This document shows positions 1 to 5,347 of a stretch of 7,638 nucleotides of DNA, piece by piece; position 1 is the first letter of the stretch; each line of letters starts with the position of its first letter. The notes beneath the pieces were generated by a model. It worked only from the letters and a program-made list of their open reading frames with translations. It was not told the origin of the DNA and ran no database searches. Source of the DNA: JBBQER01 sp052148155 (lineage in GTDB: Bacteria > Actinomycetota > Acidimicrobiia > IMCC26256 > PALSA-610); contig JBKQIY010000010.1 in NCBI GenBank assembly GCA_052148155.1, forward strand, positions 1-7,638, given 5' to 3'. The translations under genes were made by a program, and so were the position numbers.

Positions 1-119
1 AGGGGCAACTCGTGTTGCGATCCTCCACGTGACGTCGACTCCTCGCAAGCCGAGCCGACGGGCCCGTGTTCACACTCGATGACGCTGCAGGCCACTCGCG
101 TGTTCATCCAACGTGGCGC
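1..119. other. Left edge, no recognisable gene
   Basis: No coding region can be supported here. The excisionase-like gene to the right is on the minus strand and would read leftwards into this stretch, where an integrase gene is often found. A possible minus-strand GTG start at 28-26 has an AGGAG about 10 nt upstream (43-39), but only about nine codons remain in the window, too few to identify. Confidence 0.3.
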
Positions 120-313
120 TCAACACCCGGTGACACTCGTCGGCCTGCTGACCTCGAGCAGTGTCTCGAGGGCTTTGCCAGGTACGACCACGCGACGCCC
201 GAATCGCACGACGGGGATCTCTCCGCGGTCAACGAGTTCGTAGGCGAAGGCACGCGAGATGCCGAGGCCTCCGCCGCCTCGGTCACTGTCATAGTGAGAC
301 GTTCCGTTTCCAT
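120..313 (-). pseudogene. Excisionase (Xis)-type helix-turn-helix protein, frameshifted
   Basis: The ATG at 313 has an AGGA six nt upstream on the minus strand. The first frame reads METERLTMTVTEAAEA; it then breaks near 264-268, and the next frame continues GISRAFAYELVDRGEIPVV and RFGRRVVVPGKALETLL to a TGA at 122-120. Adding one base (GCC-CTC instead of GCCTC) gives a continuous 64-residue protein with the TVTEAAEALGIS...GEIPVVRFGRR...VPGKAL layout of HTH_17/excisionase DNA-binding proteins. Such proteins bind DNA next to attachment sites and steer a recombinase towards excision, or act as small regulators. The break removes the recognition helix from the normal frame, so as written the gene is non-functional. 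The cause may be one lost C in a C run (decay or sequencing error). A long overlapping minus-strand frame running to 799 is not believed to be real. Assignment to the HTH_17 type is confident; a true excisionase role is inferred. Confidence 0.75.
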
Positions 314-500
314 CTTGAGTCCTTGTCTCTGCGACCAGTCGAAAGAGGTTCGTGTGGGCCGCGCCCGGGTGTGCTGTTGCGGGGCGGCAAGGGCGGCGCG
401 GTGGTGTGACCAGACACCGAGAGTGCGATCTCGCGCACTTCGGCTGTCGGCAGTGCTCGACGTTCTGGGGCTGACCGCATCGTCTCGGATGATGCGCCGG

Positions 501-536
501 ACTACTCCCGGGACAACTCCCGGAATCACTCCCGGC
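501..536. repeat. 12-bp tandem repeats, cluster A (3 units)
   Basis: Three units lie head to tail with an exact 12-bp period: ACTACTCCCGGG (501-512), ACAACTCCCGGA (513-524) and ATCACTCCCGGC (525-536). The shared core is ACTCCCGG. The period is slightly over one helical turn, as in iteron or operator arrays bound by a protein on one face of the helix. The array lies about 190 bp upstream of the excisionase-like gene on its transcribed side. Confidence 0.85.
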
Positions 537-586
537 CGTATACTTTTCGGCGCTGGGCGGCGCTCGGACGTGTCGAGATGCGCGGC

Positions 587-634
587 GTTACTCCCGGGAC
601 TACTCCCGTGACCGCTCCCGTGATGACTCCGGCG
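587..634. repeat. 12-bp tandem repeats, cluster B (4 units)
   Basis: Units are GTTACTCCCGGG (587-598), ACTACTCCCGTG (599-610), ACCGCTCCCGTG (611-622) and a degenerate ATGACTCCGGCG (623-634). They have the same orientation, period and core as cluster A, from which they are separated by 50 bp of non-repeat sequence. Copies degrade towards the right end. The function is unknown; iterons, an operator array or a transfer-protein recognition site are possible. Confidence 0.8.
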
Positions 635-871
635 TGGTGATCGCGCCTCAAACGGCGACTCGATGTTCCCGCGATCAGGGAGCGCCCACGGCAACGTGCC
701 ACGGCGTCGCCTTGCAGCGCAAGCGAGGCCCGTTGTGACGGCCGCGTTGCCCGCTCTCGTGGTGAACAACGTCACAGTCTCCGACGGCATCTCCACCACG
801 ACGCAATCGATAGGACCGACCTCCTTCTTCGACCTGGCCTCCCGACCACCCCGGTAGAGGCACTTCTCAAT

Positions 872-901
872 TTACTTCCCGTTCCTGCCGATGGGAAGTA
901 A
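872..901. promoter_or_regulatory. Perfect 9-bp inverted repeat at the operon start
   Basis: TTACTTCCC (872-880) and GGGAAGTAA (893-901) form a perfect inverted repeat with a 12-nt spacer, directly in front of the first gene of the three-gene operon. In DNA it is a good dimeric operator, and the second gene of the operon encodes a helix-turn-helix protein that could bind it. In RNA the right arm contains GGGAAG, the only Shine-Dalgarno-like sequence before the ATG at 903, so the hairpin would hide it. Which reading applies depends on the transcription start. Confidence 0.65.
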
Positions 902-904
902 TAT
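876..904 (+). promoter_or_regulatory. Possible promoter of the three-gene operon
   Basis: TAATAT at 899-904 resembles a -10 box. A poor -35 (TTCCCG, 876-881) lies 17 nt upstream. Transcription would start near 911-912, at an in-frame GTG, giving a leaderless mRNA. Both boxes would lie in or beside the arms of the inverted repeat at 872-901, which fits repression by a bound dimer. The -35 is weak, so the promoter might instead be further upstream. Confidence 0.3.
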
Positions 905-1709
905 GGGAATCGTGATCGACCACCCATTCGGGCCACCCGTCCCGGAGATACCGCTCACTCGGGCCCCACTGGTGCTGGTCGTCGCCCAGGCCCGCTTTCC
1001 GACGGTCGCATCGATCACCGAAGGCGAGACCTTCATCGCCCCGTTCCAGGAGCGTCTGCGCGCCGAGTACCCGGTACTCCGCCATGAGCAGCAAACGCAG
1101 TTGCTCTTGGGGCCCGAAGGCCCGATCCAGCAGAACACCGGACGCATCTGGAAGTTCACTCAGGCCAAGGGACCGTGGTCGGTCGCACTTGCCCCCGACT
1201 TCCTGGCTCTCTCAACATCGACGTATACGAGCCATGCTGATTTCTTCGATCGCTTCGAGGTCGCAATGCGCGCGCTCGAGGGCTGGCTGACTCCGCCGAT
1301 CTGCGATCGACTCGGCGTGCGATACGTCGACCGGGTCGATGATCCCGCGCTCCTCGGCAAGCTTCACGGCTTGCTCCGTCCGGAAATACTCGGAGTGTCC
1401 GGCGTGAAGACGGGCGACAACAACGTGACCGAGCGGCACTCGCTCTCCGACGCAACCTTCGCCCACACAGATGGCACTGAGACGCATGCCCGGTGGGGCT
1501 CGCTTCCGGAACACGCGACCTTCGATCCGACATTTGCGCCGAGTGACAAGCCGAGTTGGGTTCTCGACATCGATACTTATACAACATCGCCAAAAGACTT
1601 TGCCGTGGCGGATCTGACCGCGCAGGCACGGCTGTTCGCCGACCGGACGTACCGCTTCTTTCGCTGGGCCGTCACCGACGCATTCCTCGACGCACATGGA
1701 GCCCAGTGA
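903..1709 (+). CDS. TIGR04255 family protein, function unknown
   Basis: This 268-residue protein matches the layout I know for TIGR04255, a sporadically distributed family of unknown role. It has an N-terminal 'P-L-V-L-V-V-A-Q-A-R-F-P' strand, then a WKFTQ element (about residues 84-88) followed by a second strand (WSVALAPDFLALSTSTY). Next comes an amphipathic helix (FFDRFEVAMRALEGWL) and the LGVRYVDRVDDP motif, similar to the RYxN/D motif of the family. No signal peptide, membrane segment or nuclease/protease motif is visible, so it is probably cytosolic. Possible starts are ATG 891 (no Shine-Dalgarno), ATG 903 (GGGAAG four nt upstream) and GTG 912 (leaderless option); 903 is chosen. The stop overlaps the next gene's ATG by one nt, implying translational coupling. 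Family recognition is from memory of its motifs. Confidence 0.8.
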   Translation: MGIVIDHPFGPPVPEIPLTRAPLVLVVAQARFPTVASITEGETFIAPFQERLRAEYPVLRHEQQTQLLLGPEGPIQQNTGRIWKFTQAKGPWSVALAPDFLALSTSTYTSHADFFDRFEVAMRALEGWLTPPICDRLGVRYVDRVDDPALLGKLHGLLRPEILGVSGVKTGDNNVTERHSLSDATFAHTDGTETHARWGSLPEHATFDPTFAPSDKPSWVLDIDTYTTSPKDFAVADLTAQARLFADRTYRFFRWAVTDAFLDAHGAQ

Positions 1710-2410
1710 TGAGTAATGGTCTTGTACTCAGTCGCGCTCCCAATCCGGTGACGCTGTTCGTCGCCGGCGGCACACTGATCGCGCCGCTCACAGGCACCGC
1801 GTCGTCGACAGGCCCGGCCCTGGCTTCGCGCTACGAGGGCCTCCGCACAACGCAGGCTGGTCACTCGGCGATCCGACTTGCGGTCGGCTCGGTGACAAAC
1901 GAGGTCCGCTCTCTCCAGGACGAGATCCGTGAACGGTCAGGCCTCACGCGACAGCAGATCGCGCGTACGCTCGACATCGATCGGCGGTCGCTCTCGGCCT
2001 GGGCGAGTGGTGCGACGCGGCCCAGCCCGCACCGCCTCGAAGCCCTTCGGTTTCTTGGCGTCTTGGTGCGCGATCTCGACACACGACACCCCGGTCGAGC
2101 CCAAGAGCTGCTGCTCGCGAAGCACGACGATGACGACGCACTCTCCGCCATTCGCGTGGGGAGATTTGATCTCGCCGAACGGCTCGCACTGAGCGCCGAA
2201 GGCCGACCGTCTGTCTCGATCTCGAGAATCGCACGCGACAGAGCTCCCCTCTACTCCGCGGCGGCCCAGGCACTCGCGGCGGGACGGCTCTCAAGACCGG
2301 AGCCCAATCGGACGGTTCGCGACGAGTCCGCGTACGAAATGGATCTCGCCGAAGCAGCGCTCTTCGACGAGGAAGCGAGTGCACTGCCACGCCGTAGGGG
2401 CTACCGATGA
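1709..2410 (+). CDS. Helix-turn-helix (XRE-like) domain protein
   Basis: A 233-residue protein whose ATG shares one nt with the previous stop; GGAG (1698-1701) lies seven nt upstream. The same frame is open to 1556, but that part overlaps the previous gene and is rejected. The N-terminal ~65 residues (PNPVTLFVAGGTLIAPLTG...) resemble nothing I recognise. Residues about 68-115 form a Cro/C1-type helix-turn-helix: EIRERSGLTRQQIARTLDID is helix-turn-helix 1-2, and RRSLSAWASGATRPSPHRLE is the recognition helix plus the usual GxxRPS segment. The C-terminal half is charged (a DDDD run at 140-143) and of unknown fold. It ends four nt into the next gene (ATGA). The probable role is DNA binding and autoregulation through the inverted repeat at 872-901; an antitoxin-like role towards a neighbour is possible but not shown. 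Confidence 0.8.
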   Translation: MSNGLVLSRAPNPVTLFVAGGTLIAPLTGTASSTGPALASRYEGLRTTQAGHSAIRLAVGSVTNEVRSLQDEIRERSGLTRQQIARTLDIDRRSLSAWASGATRPSPHRLEALRFLGVLVRDLDTRHPGRAQELLLAKHDDDDALSAIRVGRFDLAERLALSAEGRPSVSISRIARDRAPLYSAAAQALAAGRLSRPEPNRTVRDESAYEMDLAEAALFDEEASALPRRRGYR

Positions 2411-3174
2411 TCCAGGCCGCTCGCTTCTTCGAAGCCAGTTCGGGGCCGTTGAAGCAGGGCGACATCCTTCTCGCAGGTGTAACGCGCCTCATGGCCGAAG
2501 ATCAGTTCTGTCCACCATCATGGGAAGAGCTCGACGAATACGTCGTCACTGTCGAGTCCGCGAGACCGGATGGCTCCGCGTTGCGCGCTGCGCTCGGGCC
2601 AGCTCTGGTGATGGTGACCTCGCACGACTGTCACCTCGACAAGGAATGGAATCGGCGGCGAGGCGAGCTGATGAGATCGGGCTTGTCAGCGGATGAGGCA
2701 GAGAACGTAGCGGAGCAGGATCCTGCGCTCGATCGAACGTTCACCGCGAGTCCGCTCATCGATCCGGGCGACGTCAACCTCGATCGAGGCAATCTGCTGG
2801 CCGGGAACGCCGTCGGCTACCTCCCAGTGCCCGCATCCCACGACGGGTTAGTGCCCGAGGCGGTCGTAGATCTTACCTATCGCTGCACGGTCGATCGTCT
2901 CGACGTGTTCCGGGTCTGCTGCGTAAGCAACGCGGTTCGGGCACAACTCAGATACGCGCTGGCGCGCCTCGACTCGCTCCGCGCGACTCAGCTGGGCTTT
3001 GAGGTCGAGGAAGTGCTCGGGCACAACATCACAAAAGTCGAGATCCCGCGCAGAGATCCGATGGCGGTTCGCCTGCACCTCGACAACGGGACGACGGTTG
3101 ATCTACTCCAACACCCAGGTGAACCGGAAGACGGCGCATCGCGCACCGCGGGCCCACGCGGCTCTACGACCTGA
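2407..3174 (+). CDS. Uncharacterised protein with QGDIL and SHDC motifs
   Basis: A 255-residue protein that I cannot assign to a named family. AGGGG (2396-2400) lies six nt before the ATG, which overlaps the previous stop as ATGA. Visible features are KQGDIL near residues 16-21, a hydrophobic strand leading into VMVTSHDCHLDKEW (68-81), a charged helical insert (82-108), a GYLPVP turn (137-142), VVDLTYRCTVDR (153-164) and a helical segment with many Arg and Ala (175-195). A Q-G-D-I start followed by a strand and S-x-x-C-D/x occurs, as I recall, in other uncharacterised proteins of accessory regions, which may make the Asp/His/Cys cluster an active or metal site. It has no signal peptide or membrane helix. 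As the last gene of a coupled trio it is the best effector candidate, but this is inference. Confidence 0.75.
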   Translation: MIQAARFFEASSGPLKQGDILLAGVTRLMAEDQFCPPSWEELDEYVVTVESARPDGSALRAALGPALVMVTSHDCHLDKEWNRRRGELMRSGLSADEAENVAEQDPALDRTFTASPLIDPGDVNLDRGNLLAGNAVGYLPVPASHDGLVPEAVVDLTYRCTVDRLDVFRVCCVSNAVRAQLRYALARLDSLRATQLGFEVEEVLGHNITKVEIPRRDPMAVRLHLDNGTTVDLLQHPGEPEDGASRTAGPRGSTT

Positions 3175-3453
3175 GCGCGATCAGCCGTGTGAAGGCCCTC
3201 GACCCAAGCGGCTCGGTGTGAGAAACAGATTCGACCTGTCGTCCCCGTGAGTTGCAGTCGCGTTGATGCAGGTCAGAGGCCTCTCGTCGTCTTCGCAATA
3301 ACTCTGGGTCTGGGCAATCGTGGGCGTTCGATTCCCAAGGGATTCCCAAGCGCAGCCGCGGCGTCGAGGGCTGAGCGACAACCTGTCAGGGCGAGAGCGC
3401 ACTTGGGTGAGCAATGGCGCACCCCGCACAAGCGTTTGCGCCGCTCGGCTTTA
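3175..3453. other. Intergenic stretch, att/tRNA-like fragment only
   Basis: No gene was found in these 279 bases between the operon and the convergent lipoprotein gene. A direct repeat GATTCCCAAG occurs at 3330-3339 and 3341-3350. The first copy follows GGGCGTTC, so the segment resembles a degenerate tRNA T-arm (TTCGATTCCCA), but no complete cloverleaf can be built around it. GCACTTGGGTG at 3399-3409 matches the core of the 26-bp repeats found further right. I see no convincing terminator with a U-tract. Confidence 0.35.
3330..3350. repeat. 11-bp period direct repeat GATTCCCAAG
   Basis: Two exact GATTCCCAAG copies are separated by one G. They lie downstream of the three-gene operon in a segment resembling the 3' part of a tRNA T-arm. 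This could be a scar of integration or simple slippage; the function is unknown. Confidence 0.6.
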
Positions 3454-4534
3454 TCAGATGATGCCGAAGAGGACATTGGCGTCGAGTAGGCGTGCTGGCG
3501 CGCGGGATGGGATGAGCCAGAGTGCCGCCTGAGCGGAGGCTTGGCCTGGCTGGTTCATTGCTGCAAGTGCGAGATCGTCGCTGCGTTCACGCGCGGCGGC
3601 GACGAACACGTTGGGGGTCGCGTCGCTGCCGGGTTCGGTGTGCCAGGTGACGGCACCTGACCGCCAATCGACAACGGCGATGTCCTGGTCGCGTCGCTCA
3701 ACTACAACGTGACCGTCCCAGGATATTGCGATCGGCGAACCGGTAACTCGGCCGACAACCTTGCCGGTCGTGGTGTTGATGATGTCGGTCTGCGTCGGCT
3801 GGTTGCCGAACTGGCTCACGGCTGCGAAGTCGCCGTTGCCGGACACCTCAAGTCCGCTCAGTCCTTGCGTGGTTGGGAGCCAGGTCGGTGTGCTGACGCG
3901 TCCGGTGTTGAGTTGTACCTGCGACACGGGACCGATGACGCCCGGCCCTTCAGACTCGGCCACGATCGCCTGGTTTTGCGCTGATGCTGCATCGCAGTAG
4001 GCCCGAGGCGTACCCGACGGCCCCGACGACGTGGCGGGCGCCGTTCGGGTCAATCAGCACGAGATCGGTCGGACCGTTGGGTCCGTTGCCGTGGCTGGGA
4101 TGTGGTTGAAGCATGCACTGGTGGCGACTGTCGTCGGCCCAGGAGCCGACAATGTCAGGGTTCTTGTACAGGACGTGCCCGCTCAGATCGACGATCTCCG
4201 CGCCATTCGGCCCGTAGAGGATCTGCAAGCGGGTGCCGTCCGGTGACAGCGAGACCGTGGTGCAACAGTCGACCACGGGACCCGTATGTATGACGGCTTG
4301 CGGCCGTCCGTTCCAGTTCCACACCACGGCGACATGCGTAGCCCCACGCGACGTCGCCTTCACGTAGGGCGTGCTCAGGAACCCCAGAGCCGACGGATGG
4401 GATACGGACTCGGGACGGGTGGATGCGGCCGACGTCGTCGATGGCGCGGCGCGGTCACTGCTCCCGCCGCTACTGCACGCTGCGGTCACTGTCAGCAGTG
4501 CCAACCCGAGTGCTACCTTTCGTGGGCCGGTCAT
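3454..4534 (-). pseudogene. Secreted lipoprotein, beta-propeller-like, frameshifted
   Basis: The ATG at 4534 begins MTGPRKVALGLALLTVTAAC: a short basic start, a hydrophobic core and a lipobox-like TAAC with lipidation expected at Cys20. A linker rich in Ser, Thr and Ala follows, so the product should be anchored outside the membrane. The body carries repeated strand motifs typical of beta-propellers (VSLSPDGTRLQILYG, AEIVDLSGHVLY, then GDFAAVSQF, IAISWDGHVVVERRDQDIAVVDW). The reading frame breaks at about residue 170, where the CCCC run at 4021-4024 has one base too many. With three C's the text reads HVVGPSGTPRAYCDAAS and continues to a TGA at 3456-3454, about 359 residues. As written it is two overlapping frames (4534-3950 and 4053-3454). 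The upstream GGGAG is 13 nt from the ATG, so initiation may be leaderless. The substrate or role is unknown. Confidence 0.75.
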
Positions 4535-4562
4535 ACGATAAATATGACTCCCGCGTCGTACG

Positions 4563-4589
4563 TCGGGTTCCCGGCGATCGAGAACCCGA
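4563..4589. promoter_or_regulatory. 8-bp inverted repeat between divergent genes
   Basis: TCGGGTTC (4563-4570) and GAACCCGA (4582-4589) are perfect inverted arms 11 nt apart. They lie 29 bp upstream of the lipoprotein start and 128 bp upstream of the membrane-protein start, in the shared divergent region. The position suits an operator for the lipoprotein promoter. No binding protein can be named. Confidence 0.4.
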
Positions 4590-4603
4590 TACTGATCCCG
4601 CCA

Positions 4604-4629
4604 GGAGACCTTTACGAGCACTCGGGTGC
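4604..4629 (+). repeat. 26-bp intergenic repeat, copy 1
   Basis: The sequence is GGAGACCTTTA, C, GAGCACT, C, GGGTGC. Copy 2 (5257-5282) differs at only two positions and copy 3 (6388-6413) at five. The right half, GCACTCGGGTGC, is a near-palindrome. This copy lies between the divergent lipoprotein and membrane-protein genes. Confidence 0.8.
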
Positions 4630-4676
4630 CGCTGCGCGCTCGTCGGGCGGGTGCGGCGAGCTGCATCTAGCCGATC

Positions 4677-4707
4677 TTGACGTCGCGTTGATGCGCCCGG
4701 GTGTAAT
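4677..4707 (+). promoter_or_regulatory. Likely promoter of the four-helix membrane protein
   Basis: TTGACG (4677-4682) matches the -35 consensus at five of six positions and TGTAAT (4702-4707) matches the -10 at five of six. The spacing is 19 nt, slightly long. The predicted start of transcription is near 4714, only a few bases before the ATG at 4717, so the mRNA would be leaderless or nearly so. This agrees with the absence of a good Shine-Dalgarno. Confidence 0.4.
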
Positions 4708-4716
4708 CATCGGCGG

Positions 4717-5190
4717 ATGCGGAAGGTCCGCGCCGTCGTTTTTGTCGCCACGGGAACCCTGCTGGGCCTCCTGTTACTTGATGGCCTCGTGTTCTTTCTC
4801 ACAAGCGGCGACGCAAAGCGGTACGTGCTCCTCCTCCTGTGGACCGCTGGGAGTGTTGCCTGCTTCAGGGCAGCGCTCGCTGACTGGCGTCACGTAAGTC
4901 AGGGCGACGGTGCGGTTCCGGCCTTCAGAAGCGCGCGCAGACTGACCGAGGTTGTGTTCGCGGTCATGGGAACCCTTCTCGCACTCGTCGTTGCCCTCGA
5001 AGTGCGCGGCTTGTTCTACTTCCACAACGCATCGTGGGTACGCAATGCTCCTTGGGCTACCCGGGCGGTGTTGTTGGGTTTCCCGGTCGTGTTCGGGCTC
5101 GGTGCGGTCGCTTGTTTCCGGACGGCCCTCAACGCTGGGAGGTCGCGTACGAAGCCAACTGCGAGCAGGGGACTTATGCCGGGCAGCTAA
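4717..5190 (+). CDS. Small integral membrane protein with duplicated two-helix unit
   Basis: The 157-residue product has four predicted membrane helices at about residues 7-28, 36-54, 78-100 and 116-136, and a basic C-terminal tail. The two halves resemble each other: AVVFVATGTLLGLLLL...GSVACFRAALAD matches EVVFAVMGTLLALVVA...GAVACFRTALNA, so the protein appears to be a tandem duplication of a two-helix unit ending in ACFRxAL. I recognise no known family. It is transcribed divergently from the lipoprotein gene and is followed five nt after its stop by a hairpin, so it is probably monocistronic. The ATG at 4717 is the first start in frame downstream of the predicted promoter. The function is unknown; a structural or small transport role is possible. 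Confidence 0.7.
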   Translation: MRKVRAVVFVATGTLLGLLLLDGLVFFLTSGDAKRYVLLLLWTAGSVACFRAALADWRHVSQGDGAVPAFRSARRLTEVVFAVMGTLLALVVALEVRGLFYFHNASWVRNAPWATRAVLLGFPVVFGLGAVACFRTALNAGRSRTKPTASRGLMPGS

Positions 5191-5195
5191 CGGTG

Positions 5196-5233
5196 GGTCT
5201 CGCCCTGGAGCCTTCTTCGGTCTAGGCGAGACC
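5196..5233 (+). terminator. Hairpin terminator candidate after the membrane-protein gene
   Basis: GGTCTCGCC (5196-5204) and GGCGAGACC (5225-5233) form a perfect 9-bp stem with a 20-nt loop, beginning five nt after the TAA stop. There is no immediate U-tract; ATTTTT follows 17 nt later (5251-5256). Terminators without U-tracts are common in actinobacteria. Confidence 0.5.
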
Positions 5234-5256
5234 GTACGTGCGTCCCATGAATTTTT

Positions 5257-5290
5257 GGAGACCTTTAGGAGCACTGGGGTGCACTCGGGT
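5257..5290 (+). repeat. 26-bp intergenic repeat, copy 2 with extra core
   Basis: The sequence is GGAGACCTTTA, G, GAGCACT, G, GGGTGC, 24 of 26 positions identical to copy 1. The core is doubled here: GCACTGGGGT (5271-5280) is followed directly by GCACTCGGGT (5281-5290). It lies between the membrane-protein terminator and the GyrA-like gene. Confidence 0.8.
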
Positions 5291-5347
5291 GCTGGCGCCT
5301 GGTTGACGTGTTGCGGCTTCGGGCGGAGTCAGCCATGGTTCTCGTCG

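Larger units (their letters stand above)
314..871. other. Gene-free stretch with repeat clusters
   Basis: No convincing gene was found on either strand. Long open frames cross it on both strands, but their translations are low-complexity and rich in Arg, Ser and Pro, as expected for shadows in GC-rich DNA. The content that stands out is two clusters of 12-bp tandem repeats (501-536 and 587-634) and a TATACT hexamer between them (539-544) that could be a -10 element without a good -35. There is also a weak inverted repeat, TGTGACG at 734-740 against CGTCACA at 770-776, with a 29-nt spacer. Confidence 0.4.

Noticed and set aside
501..634. CRISPR array
   Set aside because: The units are 12 bp and directly abutting, with no spacers.
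734..776. TGTGACG/CGTCACA inverted repeat as a regulatory site
   Set aside because: Seven-base arms 29 nt apart with no nearby start are expected by chance in this much GC-rich DNA.
104..799. 231-codon open frame on the minus strand
   Set aside because: Its translation is low-complexity, runs through the 12-bp repeats, and includes only the first half of the excisionase-like gene before going out of frame; the real signal is the short frameshifted gene.
1556..1708. N-terminal extension of the helix-turn-helix gene by 51 codons
   Set aside because: It lies wholly inside the TIGR04255 gene and encodes an Arg-rich shadow; ATG 1709 has a good GGAG and the usual one-base stop/start overlap.
3262..3350. 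Complete tRNA gene
   Set aside because: Only a T-loop-like TTCGATT with a partly mismatched stem is present; D arm, anticodon arm and acceptor stem cannot be formed.
3181..3429. Minus-strand frame containing GNRTPTIAQTQ
   Set aside because: This type of peptide is a known artefact of reading tRNA-like DNA in antisense; no start signal or family was recognised.
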